A stretch of 64,000 nt of DNA from Pseudocitrobacter cyperus (GCF_039889165.1 NZ_JAYMYY010000001.1:124001-188000), one strand, 5' to 3'; positions 18,119 to 27,858 are shown, counted from the stretch's first letter. Notes: generated by a model from the sequence alone, not told the origin. Numbers and translations: made by a program.

Positions 18119-19417
18119 ATGCACGTTGTCATACTGGGAAGTGGCGTAGTGGGCGTGGCCAGCGCCTGGTATTTAAGTCAGGCAGGCCATCAGGTCACGG
18201 TTATCGACCGCGAGGCGGGCCCGGCGATGGAGACCAGCGCTGCCAATGCCGGGCAAATTTCTCCCGGCTATGCGGCACCCTGGGCCGCCCCGGGCGTACC
18301 GCTGAAGGCGATAAAATGGATGTTCCAGCGTCATGCGCCGCTGGCTATCGCACTGGATGGCACTCAGTTTCAACTCAAGTGGATGTGGCAGATGCTGCGC
18401 AATTGCGACACCCGCCACTACATGGAAAACAAAGGCCGGATGGTGCGCCTGGCCGAGTACAGCCGCGACTGCCTGAAAGCGTTGCGTGAATCTACCGGTA
18501 TTGCCTACGAAGGGCGACAGGGTGGAACGCTGCAACTTTTCCGCACCGCGCAGCAATATGAGAATGCGATGCGCGATATTGCCGTGCTGGAGGATGCCGG
18601 CGTCCCGTACCAGCTTCTCGAAGCGTCCCGTCTGGCGGAAGTCGAGCCCGCGCTGGCGAGTGTGGCCCACAAACTGACCGGTGGCCTGCGTCTGCCGAAC
18701 GATGAAACCGGCGACTGCCAGCTCTTTACACAACGTCTGGCGCAAATGGCTGAGAATGCTGGCGTAACCTTCCGCTATAACACCCCGGTAGATGCGCTGT
18801 TGCGCGAGGGCGAACATATCTATGGCGTGAAGTGCGGCGACGAGCTTATCAAAGCCGATGCTTACGTTATGGCCTTCGGCTCTTACTCTACCGCCATGCT
18901 TAAAGGGCTGGTGGATATTCCTGTTTATCCCCTGAAAGGTTACTCCCTGACCATTCCGGTGAAAGACGATGCCGGCGCGCCGGTCTCGACTATCCTCGAT
19001 GAGACTTACAAAATTGCGATTACCCGTTTTGATAATCGTATCCGTGTCGGAGGGATGGCGGAAATCGTCGGTTTTAATACCGACCTGTTGCAGCCGCGCC
19101 GTGAAACACTGGAAATGGTGGTGGGTGATCTCTTCCCCCGTGGCGGGTATATCGAACAGGCCACCTTCTGGACAGGTTTGCGTCCGATGACGCCTGATGG
19201 TACGCCGATTATCGGCAAAACTGCGTTTAAAAACCTCTGGCTGAACACCGGTCATGGCACCCTGGGCTGGACGATGTCCTGCGGTTCCGGGCAGCTCATC
19301 AGCGATTTAATCTCCGGGCGTACTCCGGCTATCCCATATGACGATCTGAGCGTGGCACGGTATTCGCCGGGCTTTACGCCGTCGCGCCCTCAGCATCTGC
19401 ACGGTGCTCATCAATAA
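18119..19417 (+). CDS. dadA: D-amino acid dehydrogenase DadA
   Basis: Membrane-associated FAD enzyme that oxidatively deaminates D-alanine and other D-amino acids, feeding electrons to the respiratory chain. The N-terminal dinucleotide-binding motif is VILGSGVVGVASAWYL; ETSAANAGQISPGYAAPWAAP follows. The C-terminal GLRPMTPDGTPIIG and NTGHGTLGWTMSCGSG motifs are typical of DAO-type enzymes. 432 residues, as in E. coli. First gene of dadAX, 9 bases before dadX. Confidence 0.97.
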   Translation: MHVVILGSGVVGVASAWYLSQAGHQVTVIDREAGPAMETSAANAGQISPGYAAPWAAPGVPLKAIKWMFQRHAPLAIALDGTQFQLKWMWQMLRNCDTRHYMENKGRMVRLAEYSRDCLKALRESTGIAYEGRQGGTLQLFRTAQQYENAMRDIAVLEDAGVPYQLLEASRLAEVEPALASVAHKLTGGLRLPNDETGDCQLFTQRLAQMAENAGVTFRYNTPVDALLREGEHIYGVKCGDELIKADAYVMAFGSYSTAMLKGLVDIPVYPLKGYSLTIPVKDDAGAPVSTILDETYKIAITRFDNRIRVGGMAEIVGFNTDLLQPRRETLEMVVGDLFPRGGYIEQATFWTGLRPMTPDGTPIIGKTAFKNLWLNTGHGTLGWTMSCGSGQLISDLISGRTPAIPYDDLSVARYSPGFTPSRPQHLHGAHQ

Positions 19418-19426
19418 GGAGAAGAG

Positions 19427-20497
19427 ATGTCTCGTCCTGTAGAAGCCTGTGTTGATCTCAGCGCACTGCGGCAGAACCTAAACGTTGTGCGGCGGGCAGC
19501 GCCGGGCTCCCGCGTGTGGTCAGTGGTAAAAGCCAATGCCTACGGGCATGGTCTGAAGCGGGTATGGAGCGCGCTACGTGAAAGCGATGGCTTCGCAATG
19601 CTCAATCTGGAAGATGCCATTCAGCTTCGTGAGTGGGGCTGGAAAGGGCCGATTTTGCTGCTGGAAGGTTTTTTCCACGCCGATGAACTGGCGCTGTTTG
19701 ACCAATATCGCCTGACCACCAGCGTGCACAGCAACTGGCAAATCAAGGCGATTCAGGATGCGCGCCTGCATGCCCCGCTGGATATTTATTTGAAGGTAAA
19801 CAGCGGCATGAATCGCCTTGGGTTTACGCCCGATCGCGTTCATACGGTGTGGCAGCAGTTGCGTAAACTGCCGAATGTTGGGGCGATGACGCTGATGTCG
19901 CACTTTGCCGATGCGGAGAAAAGCGATGGCGTAACAGCGCCGATGCAGTGTATCGGGCAGGCAGCAGAAGGGCTTGAGTGCCCACGCTCACTGGCAAATT
20001 CAGCCGCGACGCTTTGGCATCCGGAAACCCATTTCGACTGGGTACGACCGGGCATTATCCTCTACGGTGCGTCACCTTCCGGTCAGTGGCAGGATGTGGC
20101 CAACAGTGGGATCAAACCGGTGATGAGCCTGAACAGCCAGATAATCGCAGTGCAAAATCTGAAGCCGGGCGATACGGTCGGTTACGGCAGCCGTTATACC
20201 GCCGCCCAGGAGCAGCGAATCGGGATTGTCGCCTGCGGCTATGCTGATGGTTATCCACGCATTGCGCCGTCCGGCACTCCGGTGATGGTCGATGGTGTGC
20301 GCACCGGCACGGTGGGGACGGTATCGATGGATATGCTGGCGGTGGATTTAACGCCGTGCCCGAATGCAGGGATTGGCGCGCCAGTCGAACTGTGGGGCAA
20401 CGGCATCAAAATTGACGACGTTGCCGCCTGCGCGGGTACCGTTGGCTATGAATTAATGTGCGCCCTGGCGCCGCGCGTACCAGTTGTGACGGTGTAA
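19427..20497 (+). CDS. dadX: Catabolic alanine racemase DadX
   Basis: PLP-dependent racemase converting L-alanine to D-alanine for DadA. The PLP lysine is Lys35 in VVKANAYGHG; the second catalytic Tyr lies in the GDTVGYGSRYTA segment of the beta domain. 356 residues. GGAGAAG precedes the ATG. It forms the L-alanine catabolic operon with dadA. Confidence 0.96.
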   Translation: MSRPVEACVDLSALRQNLNVVRRAAPGSRVWSVVKANAYGHGLKRVWSALRESDGFAMLNLEDAIQLREWGWKGPILLLEGFFHADELALFDQYRLTTSVHSNWQIKAIQDARLHAPLDIYLKVNSGMNRLGFTPDRVHTVWQQLRKLPNVGAMTLMSHFADAEKSDGVTAPMQCIGQAAEGLECPRSLANSAATLWHPETHFDWVRPGIILYGASPSGQWQDVANSGIKPVMSLNSQIIAVQNLKPGDTVGYGSRYTAAQEQRIGIVACGYADGYPRIAPSGTPVMVDGVRTGTVGTVSMDMLAVDLTPCPNAGIGAPVELWGNGIKIDDVAACAGTVGYELMCALAPRVPVVTV

Positions 20498-20514
20498 CTT
20501 ATTCAATGAGGCGG

Positions 20515-22248
20515 TTATTCCGCCTCTTCTTCAGCGACTTTAACACCGACTTTCACCACTTCATTATCGGCTTTCTCGGCAACCGTCCAGACCATCCCGG
20601 CGAACTCGACCTGATCCCCAACGACCGGTGTTGCCCCTAACAGTTGCTGCACGATTTCGCCCAGCGACCGCTGCTTGTCGAGAAACTCTTCGCCACCGTC
20701 AAGGCCGTAAATCAGCGCCACATCGGCAAATTTGGCACTGGCTTCCAGAATAAAGTCACCGAAGAAACGCTGATCGAGCGCGACCGGCGGCGACTGACTG
20801 AAGAGTTTACCCAGTGCCGGAATGTCGCGTTCACGACCAATCACGCAAAGAATATCGCCCTCGCGCAGGCGCGTACTGCCATTCGGGTGCAGTAACACAT
20901 TATCGCGGAACAGGGCGGCGATACGCGTATCCTTCGGCAGATGCAGGTCGCGCAATGCCGCACCCACACACCATTTATCGGCGCTGAGCTGATAGATAAG
21001 TTGCTCCCACGGGTTTTCCGGGTGGATATCGAGCCCGATGCGCGACACAGGCCAGCCGACGGGCGGCACCACCACTTTGGCTTTTTTCGCCGCCCATGAG
21101 AGTGATGTTCCCTGCAACAGCAGCGACACCAGCACCACAAAGAAGGCAACATTAAAGAAGAGACGCGCGTTATCCAGCCCGGCCATCATCGGGAAGACGG
21201 CGAGGATAATCGGCACCGCGCCGCGCAGGCCGACCCAGCTAATAAAAATACGCTCGCGCAGGTTAAAACCGCGAAACGGCAGCAGGCCGAGAAACACCGA
21301 CAGCGGGCGAGCAAAGAAGATCATCCACAGCGACAGCAGCAGAGCGGAAGCGGCAATCGGCAGCAGGTCAGACGGCGTGACCAGCAAACCAAGAACCAGG
21401 AACATGCCGATTTGCGCCAGCCACGCCAGGCCGTCGAAGTTTTGCAGGATGCCAAAACGGTTGCGGATAGGCCGGTTGCCGAGCAGAAAACCGCACAGAT
21501 AAACGGCGAGAATGCCGCTGCCGTCCAGCGAGGTGGTAATGGCAAAAATCATGATCCCGCCGCTCAGAGCCAGGAGCGGATAGAGCCCGGCTGGCAATGT
21601 GATGCGATTGATCATCTGCAGCAACAGATAGCCACCCATCAGGCCAATCAAAATACCGAGGCCGAACTGCTGAATAATATGCACGGCAAACATCCAGCTT
21701 AAGCCCGTTTCATGCTGCTGGATCATCTCAATTAATGTGATGGTAAGAAAAACCGCCATCGGGTCGTTACTGCCTGACTCAATTTCCAGGGTCGAGCCGA
21801 CACGTTCGTTCAGCCCCTTACCACCCAGCAAGGAAAATACGGCAGCGGCATCCGTCGACCCGACAATCGCGCCAATCAGCAGGCCTTCAAGCCAGTTCAG
21901 ATTGAACAGCCACGCTGCGGCGATGCCGGTCAGTCCGGAGGTGATTAACACGCCCACCGTCGCCAGCGACAGCGCAGGCCCCAGCGCGACGCGAAATGAG
22001 CTGGCCTGGGTGCGCATTCCGCCATCAAGCAGGATTACTGCCAGTGCGAGGTTGCTCACCATGTAGGCGAAAGGGTAGTTATCGAAAGGAATGCCGCCGA
22101 TGCCATCCACGCCTGCCAGCATGCCGATGGCTAAAAAAATCACCAGAATTGGGATACCAAGACGGGAAGAAAACGAACTTAATAGAATACTGCAGGTTAC
22201 TAAGACCGAACCCAGAATAAAGAGGCTAATGACTGCCGCGGCGTCCAA
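20515..22248 (-). CDS. cvrA: K+/H+ antiporter CvrA (NhaP2)
   Basis: CPA1-family cation/proton antiporter, 577 residues. About thirteen N-terminal membrane helices include LIGAIVGSTDAAAVFSLLGGKGLNERVGSTLEIESGSNDP, the ion-binding Asp region. The cytoplasmic C-terminus carries a RCK/TrkA_C-like domain and a CorC-like domain (residues about 400-570). Convergent with dadX, only 17 bases apart. From the family, it exports potassium or helps growth at low osmolarity. Confidence 0.95.
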   Translation of the reverse strand: MDAAAVISLFILGSVLVTCSILLSSFSSRLGIPILVIFLAIGMLAGVDGIGGIPFDNYPFAYMVSNLALAVILLDGGMRTQASSFRVALGPALSLATVGVLITSGLTGIAAAWLFNLNWLEGLLIGAIVGSTDAAAVFSLLGGKGLNERVGSTLEIESGSNDPMAVFLTITLIEMIQQHETGLSWMFAVHIIQQFGLGILIGLMGGYLLLQMINRITLPAGLYPLLALSGGIMIFAITTSLDGSGILAVYLCGFLLGNRPIRNRFGILQNFDGLAWLAQIGMFLVLGLLVTPSDLLPIAASALLLSLWMIFFARPLSVFLGLLPFRGFNLRERIFISWVGLRGAVPIILAVFPMMAGLDNARLFFNVAFFVVLVSLLLQGTSLSWAAKKAKVVVPPVGWPVSRIGLDIHPENPWEQLIYQLSADKWCVGAALRDLHLPKDTRIAALFRDNVLLHPNGSTRLREGDILCVIGRERDIPALGKLFSQSPPVALDQRFFGDFILEASAKFADVALIYGLDGGEEFLDKQRSLGEIVQQLLGATPVVGDQVEFAGMVWTVAEKADNEVVKVGVKVAEEEAE

Positions 22249-22342
22249 TGTTCACGTACTCCCCGATAACGAACAAGATAGTTACAAAAGTTATCATAAT
22301 TAGCGTGTGAACATTGGAACAATAAGAGTAATGAATGACTTT

Positions 22343-23254
22343 TTATTCGGTGATGGTCGGATGCCCGCTCAATGTTAGGGTTGTTGAACGTCCTGAATGC
22401 ACCAGTTGCGCTTTCGCCCCCAGCGGCAGAGTCACCGTGCGCTGTTCATGGCCGAAATCAAGCCCGCTAATCATCGGAATATCCAGCCGTGAGCGCAGAT
22501 AGGCGTACATGGTCTGCAAATCATAGCCCGCGTCGTAGTCATTCGGCGCGCTGCCGGTGAAGCTACCCAGCACGATGGCGCTCTGGCGCGGCAGAATACC
22601 GGCATACAGCAGTTGCAACAACATACGCTCGACGCGGAACGGATGTTCGTTGATATCTTCCAGCACCAGAATACCGTTACTGATTTCCGGCATCCACGGT
22701 GTGCCAATCAGCGACGTCAGCATCGCCAGATTGCCGCCCCACAGCGTACCTTCTGCGCGACACTCAGGCCCATCGCCCGGCCACTCGAGGGTAAAATGTT
22801 CGCTACGCAGCGCCTGCCAGAAGTGATGCAGTGTGAAATCATTCAGGGTTTCCGCGCCAAAATTTCCCGCCAGCATCGGCCCGCTGAAGGTGATAACGCC
22901 CTTTGTGAGTAGCCCCATCTGAATGGCCGTAAAGTCGCTGTGCCCACAAATAAGCAGGGGATCCTGCTGCTGGCGCGCCGCCAGCGCCTGCCAGTCGATA
23001 GCATCCAGCAGGCGGCTTGCGCCGTAGCCGCCACGCACTGCCAGCACAATTTGATTTTTCCCGCGCAGAGTCGCGAGGTCATTAATATCCGCCAGCCGCT
23101 CGCTTTCCACGCCTGCAAAGCGCTGGCTGCGGCGGGTGATTACCTGCTGATTGTTAACCTGGTGTCCTGCGTTGATAAGCCTTGTCACGCCGCATTGGGC
23201 GGCAGATTGATTGATGCAATAGCCCGACGGGGCAATCAGATGAAACTGTGACAT
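22343..23254 (-). CDS. ldcA: Murein tetrapeptide LD-carboxypeptidase LdcA
   Basis: Cytoplasmic S66-family serine peptidase that removes the terminal D-Ala from recycled murein tetrapeptides. The nucleophile is Ser106 in CGHSDFTA. The catalytic Glu and His lie in the C-terminal half (ILVLEDINEHPFRVERML and GLDFGHEQRTVTLPLG). 303 residues. Divergent from emtA, another murein-processing gene. Confidence 0.96.
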   Translation of the reverse strand: MSQFHLIAPSGYCINQSAAQCGVTRLINAGHQVNNQQVITRRSQRFAGVESERLADINDLATLRGKNQIVLAVRGGYGASRLLDAIDWQALAARQQQDPLLICGHSDFTAIQMGLLTKGVITFSGPMLAGNFGAETLNDFTLHHFWQALRSEHFTLEWPGDGPECRAEGTLWGGNLAMLTSLIGTPWMPEISNGILVLEDINEHPFRVERMLLQLLYAGILPRQSAIVLGSFTGSAPNDYDAGYDLQTMYAYLRSRLDIPMISGLDFGHEQRTVTLPLGAKAQLVHSGRSTTLTLSGHPTITE

Positions 23255-23348
23255 GGCAATTCCTTGCAGAGAATGAAACGAGTATCATGCCGCCTGAACC
23301 CGTTATTGTCATTACTGGCGACAAACTTGAGCTTAAAAGGATAGTTGC

Positions 23349-23960
23349 GTGAAACTAAGATGGTTTGCTTTTTTAATTGTGTTACTTGCCGGATGCAGTT
23401 CAAAACAGGATTACAAAAACCCGCCCTGGGATCCGCAGGTGCCGGTTAAGCGCGCAATGCAGTGGATGCCAATCAGCGAAAAAGCCGGTGCAGCATGGGG
23501 CGTTAGCCCACGCCTGATCACCGCCATCATTGCGGTTGAATCTGGCGGCAATCCCAATCTGGTCAGCAAATCCAATGCGGTAGGGCTGATGCAACTGAAA
23601 GCCTCAACTTCCGGGCTGGATGTGTATCGCCACATGGGCTGGAAGGGGCAGCCATCAACCAGCGAGCTGAAAAACCCAGAGCGTAATATCTCCATGGGGG
23701 CGGCTTATCTGAGCATTCTGGAACATGGCTCGCTGGCGGGTATTAAAGATCCGGAAGTAATGCAGTATGCGCTGATGGTCTCCTATGCTAACGGCGCGGG
23801 GGCGCTGCTGCGCACGTTCTCTTCCGATCGTAAAAAAGCGATCAGCAAAATCAACGAACTGGATAAAGACGAGTTCTTTGAGCACGTGGTGGATAATCAC
23901 CCGGCGCCGCAGGCGCCGCGCTATATCTGGAAAATGCAAAAAGCCATGGATGCGATGTAA
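23349..23960 (+). CDS. emtA: Membrane-bound endo-lytic murein transglycosylase E (EmtA/MltE)
   Basis: Outer-membrane lipoprotein that cleaves glycan strands, forming 1,6-anhydro ends. The lipobox LLAGC has lipidated Cys16. The catalytic Glu64 is in AVESGGNPN, followed by the SLT-like motifs AVGLMQLK and NISMGAAYL. The GTG-preceded ATG lies after an AAAAGGATA region. 203 residues, exactly the E. coli length. Its stop abuts the end of convergent ycgR. Confidence 0.96.
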   Translation: MKLRWFAFLIVLLAGCSSKQDYKNPPWDPQVPVKRAMQWMPISEKAGAAWGVSPRLITAIIAVESGGNPNLVSKSNAVGLMQLKASTSGLDVYRHMGWKGQPSTSELKNPERNISMGAAYLSILEHGSLAGIKDPEVMQYALMVSYANGAGALLRTFSSDRKKAISKINELDKDEFFEHVVDNHPAPQAPRYIWKMQKAMDAM

Positions 23961-24695
23961 CTAGTCACGTACCCGGTTTGCGCGTTCACGCGCCTCTCGC
24001 TCCAGCGAAAAGATAATGCGCTGGAGCGAGCGTTCCGCCGCCGGGTTGATGTTAAGAAAACGCAGGCTCAGGCGCGGCGTCGTAATCGTCTCATTTTTAT
24101 GAGAGACCACTTTGCGATCGCTGACGGCAATCAACTGGGCATCGAAGTTAAATTTTCCCCACTCTCCCATATCCAGTTCAAGCTGTGAGAAACGCATTCC
24201 AGGCTGTAACGCCTTCTCAGGCTGGCTATCCAGCAACGCGCCCAATCCGCCCAGCGACAGATCAAAAAGGCGAAAACTGAGCACCTGTTTATCGGGCAGC
24301 AGCGCTTTGCCGAAATAGGGGAGATGCTGTGGGGCGGTAATACGGAAATATTCCCGACGCTGGATAAACCATAACGTCGGAGGAACGGGAAGCACGAACG
24401 CGGGGCGATTCTCATGTTCACCTGCTGTTATCTGGCGCACGGAAAACTCCATTTTTGCGCCTGCGGTTTCTGCCGTAATGGTTACGTTTTCCACGCGCTG
24501 CACCGCGCGATTCTCGTACTCCTGGCTGCCAAAATCGAGCACCAGTTCACTCTTGCTTACTGCAAGAATACGGCTGATAAACTGTCCGCTGCTCCAGGAG
24601 ACGCGAAGCGGTATCTCGTCACGATGCAGATCGCGCAAAATATTCTGCACAGCAAGAGGGTTTTGCTTAAGAAACTGTGAAGGGTACTGATTCAT
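23961..24695 (-). CDS. ycgR: Flagellar brake protein YcgR (c-di-GMP receptor)
   Basis: PilZ protein that binds the flagellar motor when loaded with c-di-GMP and slows swimming. An N-terminal YcgR domain is followed by the PilZ motifs RREYFR (Arg114/Arg118) and DLSLGGLGAL. 244 residues from the ATG at 24695, matching E. coli; the open frame extends upstream without conservation. Its presence implies a motile, c-di-GMP-signalling cell. No flagellar genes are in the window. Confidence 0.95.
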   Translation of the reverse strand: MNQYPSQFLKQNPLAVQNILRDLHRDEIPLRVSWSSGQFISRILAVSKSELVLDFGSQEYENRAVQRVENVTITAETAGAKMEFSVRQITAGEHENRPAFVLPVPPTLWFIQRREYFRITAPQHLPYFGKALLPDKQVLSFRLFDLSLGGLGALLDSQPEKALQPGMRFSQLELDMGEWGKFNFDAQLIAVSDRKVVSHKNETITTPRLSLRFLNINPAAERSLQRIIFSLEREARERANRVRD

Positions 24696-24956
24696 CTGAC
24701 ATCTCTCCTGGAGGATAAACCATCCCCCAGTTATCGGTCGGCCCTGTGGAAACTTCAGCGAGGCAAACATTTTTTTGCCGATTTTTTCTGTGAATCAACG
24801 GGCAAAAAGAGCATGTTCAGGTCAAACTCATTGACCGTGCGAATAAAATATAGGCGCGATGACGGGATTTTTAAGAGTAATTACCTATACTTGAAACATT
24901 AGCGGCGCAAAATACCGGCGCTTTTTTTGAGGTTTTTTAACTGGAGGATGGTAAAA

Positions 24957-25214
24957 ATGGGTGTTATTGCCTGGATTATTTTTGGTCTTATTGCAGGTGT
25001 TATTGCCAAACTGATTATGCCGGGTAAAGACGGCGGCGGCTTTATTCTGACCTGTCTGCTGGGGATTGTCGGCGCAGTGGTGGGCGGCTGGATCGCAACC
25101 ACGCTGGGCTTTGGCGATCGCGCGATGGGCTTTGATATGCATAGCTTCCTGGTGGCGGTCGTGGGTGCCATCGTGGTGCTGGCGATTTTCCGCTTCCTGC
25201 GACGCAACAACTAA
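24957..25214 (+). CDS. ymgE: GlsB/YeaQ/YmgE-family membrane protein
   Basis: 85-residue three-helix membrane protein (old name transglycosylase-associated protein) with GGGFILTCLLGIVGAVVGGW. An upstream GGAGGATGGTAAAA favours the ATG at 24957 (MGVIAWIIFG) over the one at 24927. E. coli ymgE lies at the same place next to ycgR. Function is not established. Confidence 0.9.
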   Translation: MGVIAWIIFGLIAGVIAKLIMPGKDGGGFILTCLLGIVGAVVGGWIATTLGFGDRAMGFDMHSFLVAVVGAIVVLAIFRFLRRNN

Positions 25215-25233
25215 GTATCAGCGAATCAATCTG

Positions 25234-25262
25234 AACGGCCCCTTTCGGGGCCGTTATCTTTT
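25234..25262 (+). terminator. Rho-independent terminator after ymgE
   Basis: Stem AACGGCCCC / GGGGCCGTT with a 4-base loop, followed by ATCTTTTCT. Confidence 0.8.
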
Positions 25263-25323
25263 CTACTCTTTGATCCCTTCGACATTTTTCTGACTGCGCG
25301 CATTTGAGTGTTGCATCATAAAT

Positions 25324-25342
25324 AGAAATGAGAATAATTGGC
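25324..25342 (+). promoter_or_regulatory. Candidate Fur box upstream of the siderophore receptor
   Basis: AGAAATGAGAATAATTGGC contains AATGAGAATAATT, close to the core AATGATAATCATT. It lies 34 bases before the receptor start, in the likely promoter. The right half is degenerate. Confidence 0.55.
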
Positions 25343-25376
25343 GTTCTCTATTCTAATAACAGGTCAGACTAATACC

Positions 25377-27479
25377 ATGCGCTTCGCTTATCGCACACTT
25401 TCGGGAATGATCGCACTGGCTCTCGCCACTCAGGCCTGGGCTGACAAAAATGAAACCACCATGGTTGTGACGGGGGGCGGCGAGGGGAGTGAACTGCCGG
25501 CCTGGACCAACAGCGCCACCAAATCCGCCGTGGCGGAGAGTAAAACGCCGCAGGTGATCAACACCATCAGCAGCAAGGAAATCACTGAGCGCCACGCCAC
25601 CTCAGTCAATGAGATCCTGCGTTATGCGCCGGGCGTCTCGACGGAAGTGCGTGGTAGCACCAGCTACATGAGTGAATATAAAATCCGTGGTTTTACCGTG
25701 GATAACGAATTTTATAATGGCCTCCAGTTGCCCTATAACGTTAACGGCAACACGAAAGCGCGAATTGACCCGCTGCTGATTGAGAGTGTCGATATCCTGA
25801 AAGGGCCATCATCCGTGTTGTACGGCAACGGTTCTCCGGGCGGGCTGGTGAATATCCAGGGGAAAAAGCCGCAAACCGGGCAGCGAACGGAAGTGGGCTT
25901 TAATACCGGGACGCGTAATCTGAAAGAGGGGTATCTCGACTCCACCGGGCGTATTCTCGACAGCGACTGGAGCTATCGCCTGCTGGGGAAGGCGCGGGAA
26001 GGGGACGATCAGCCGCACACCACCCGTTATGAAGACTATCTGGTCGCGCCGAGCGTCACCTGGCAGCCGGACAGTCAAACCCGTCTGACCATCGACGCAC
26101 TGGCGCAAAACACGCCGAGCCTCACTCCGTCTAACCCGTTGCCGCTCTCTTACCTTCGTTCCAGCTACGCGGGGAAACGCGATTTTGCTGGCGACAAATG
26201 GAGCGGTTTCGAACAGCGGCAATGGATGGTGGGCTACAGTTTCGAACATGCCTTTGACAGCGGCTGGGCCATTGCTCAGAAAGCGCGTTATTTCGATATC
26301 GATACCCATCAGCGCAGCGCCTATTCCACGGGCAACGCGGGAAATGCAGAAGTGTATGAGTTAAACCGTTTTGCTTATACCACCGATGAAGATCTGCACA
26401 GTTTTAATATTGATAACCAGGTCACCAAAACCTTCGCCCTGGGCGACTGGCAGCACCATTTACTGGCCGGGTTTGATTACCAGAAGCTGAACTCACACTA
26501 CAACTATCGCTACGCCTCGACCACGCCGGGTATGGATATGCTGCACCCGGACTACTCACAAATCACCAGCGATAATCTGGGGCTCTATACTGCGCAGAAA
26601 AACCGTCTTTCATACAATCAGAAGGGATATTACTTCCAGGATCAGATTGAGTACGGTGGCCTGAATATTCTTGGCAGCATTCGCTACGACGAATATCAGT
26701 CCGCCACCACGGATTATCTCAACAACCAGCAGAAAGAGTGGATTTCTCAGGACAGAGTCACCAAACGTCTGGGTGCGCTCTATGCGTTTGAAAATGGTAT
26801 CTCGCCATTTATCAGCTATTCAGAGGGGTTCCTGCCCGTTTCACCGCGCGGCAACCTGACGGCGAAGGAGGTGAAACCGACCACCAGTAAACAGGTTGAA
26901 GGTGGGGTGAAGTATCTGCTGGCGGAGTACGCCACCACGCTTACCGCCTCGGTATTTAATATTCGGCAGAAAAATGTGGTAAGCGCAGACCCGAGCTGGA
27001 ACTATCGTCAGACCGGGGAGATTGAATCGAAAGGAGCGGAACTGTCTGTCATAAGCCGCCCGACTGATAATATCAACCTGATTGCCAACTACGCCTATAC
27101 CCATGCGATCAACACCGAAGATGAAACCTACCAAGGCAAACGCCCAACGCAAATCCCGGAAAACGCGTTTAACCTGTGGGGGGACTACACCTTCGACAGC
27201 ACCTTCTTAAGCGGTGTAACCCTGGGGGCGGGAGTACGCTATACCGGGCCGATGGAGATTTCCCCGGCAAATAACGAAGGGAAGCTCGGCGGCACGACAC
27301 AATATGATATGGCGGTCTCTTACGATATGTCCGCGCTCGACAGCAGCCTGAACGGGTTAACGCTAAAAGCCAGCGCGCAGAACCTGACCAACAAAGAGAC
27401 ATTGAGTTGCTACGATAGCACCAACTGCTGGATTGGCCGCGACCGCACGGTACAGGTGGGGGCGAGCTATACGTTTTAA
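25377..27479 (+). CDS. TonB-dependent siderophore receptor, FhuA/FoxA hydroxamate type
   Basis: Outer-membrane receptor of 700 residues. A signal peptide is cleaved after QAWA, then a TonB box (TTMVVTG), plug domain (TPQVINTISSKEITERHATSVNEILRYAPGV, IDPLLIESVDILKGPSSVLYGNGSPGGLVN) and a 22-strand barrel ending GASYTF. A Cys pair near the C-terminus (SCYDSTNCW) is typical of FhuA/FoxA receptors; the cognate siderophore cannot be told. The ATG at 25377 starts the signal peptide; the frame from 25338 is longer but unlikely. E. coli lacks a gene here. It ends at a palindromic repeat array. Confidence 0.88.
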   Translation: MRFAYRTLSGMIALALATQAWADKNETTMVVTGGGEGSELPAWTNSATKSAVAESKTPQVINTISSKEITERHATSVNEILRYAPGVSTEVRGSTSYMSEYKIRGFTVDNEFYNGLQLPYNVNGNTKARIDPLLIESVDILKGPSSVLYGNGSPGGLVNIQGKKPQTGQRTEVGFNTGTRNLKEGYLDSTGRILDSDWSYRLLGKAREGDDQPHTTRYEDYLVAPSVTWQPDSQTRLTIDALAQNTPSLTPSNPLPLSYLRSSYAGKRDFAGDKWSGFEQRQWMVGYSFEHAFDSGWAIAQKARYFDIDTHQRSAYSTGNAGNAEVYELNRFAYTTDEDLHSFNIDNQVTKTFALGDWQHHLLAGFDYQKLNSHYNYRYASTTPGMDMLHPDYSQITSDNLGLYTAQKNRLSYNQKGYYFQDQIEYGGLNILGSIRYDEYQSATTDYLNNQQKEWISQDRVTKRLGALYAFENGISPFISYSEGFLPVSPRGNLTAKEVKPTTSKQVEGGVKYLLAEYATTLTASVFNIRQKNVVSADPSWNYRQTGEIESKGAELSVISRPTDNINLIANYAYTHAINTEDETYQGKRPTQIPENAFNLWGDYTFDSTFLSGVTLGAGVRYTGPMEISPANNEGKLGGTTQYDMAVSYDMSALDSSLNGLTLKASAQNLTNKETLSCYDSTNCWIGRDRTVQVGASYTF

Positions 27480-27493
27480 GGGGAGGGGATTTG

Positions 27494-27783
27494 CCCCTCA
27501 CCCCGCCCTCTCCCTGAGGGAGAGGGAGAAAAACAGCGCAGGTCTGCAAAACTGGCACGGACGGTTCCCCCCCTGAGGGAGAGGGAGAAAACCAGTGCAG
27601 GTCTGCAAAACTGGCACGGACGGTTCCCTCCCCCTGAGGAAGAGGGTAGAAAACCAGCGCAGGTCTGCAACACTGGCACGAACGGTTCCCTCCCCCTGAG
27701 GGAGAGGGTAGAAAACCAGCGCAGGTCTGCAAAACTGGCACGGACGGTTCCCTCTCCCTGAGGGAGAGGGTTAGGGTGAGGGG
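27494..27783. repeat. Tandem palindromic repeat array (five hairpin cores, about 60-base period)
   Basis: Five copies of the palindrome CCCTCTCCCTGAGGGAGAGG (variants at 27506, 27566, 27626, 27688 and 27750) are spaced 59, 61, 62 and 62 bases apart. The four linkers are nearly identical, each containing CAGGTCTGCAAAACTGGCAC. The array is bounded by CCCCTCACCCC on the left and its near-inverse GGGTTAGGGTGAGGGG on the right. It looks like an enterobacterial intergenic palindrome that expanded by tandem duplication between two converging genes. Confidence 0.85.
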
Positions 27784-27822
27784 GAAAACCGGTACAGAAC
27801 TTAGCAACTGTGCACAATCCAT

Positions 27823-27858
27823 CCCCTCGCCCCTTTGGGGAGAGGGTTAGGGTGAGGG
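27823..27858. repeat. Isolated copy of the palindromic element overlapping the treA 3' end
   Basis: CCCCTCGCCCC-TTT-GGGGAGAGGG followed by TTAGGGTGAGGG repeats the right-hand part of the neighbouring array in the same orientation. The last bases, read on the minus strand, form the final codons and stop of treA. It may also terminate transcription. Confidence 0.75.

Noticed and set aside
18173..19255. 360-codon minus-strand frame opposite dadA
   Set aside because: Shadow frame produced by GC-rich codon use of dadA.
27506..27770. CRISPR-like regular spacing of repeats
   Set aside because: The segments between the palindromes are themselves nearly identical, the period is about 60 bases, and no cas gene is present. 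This is a tandem duplication, not an array with unique spacers.
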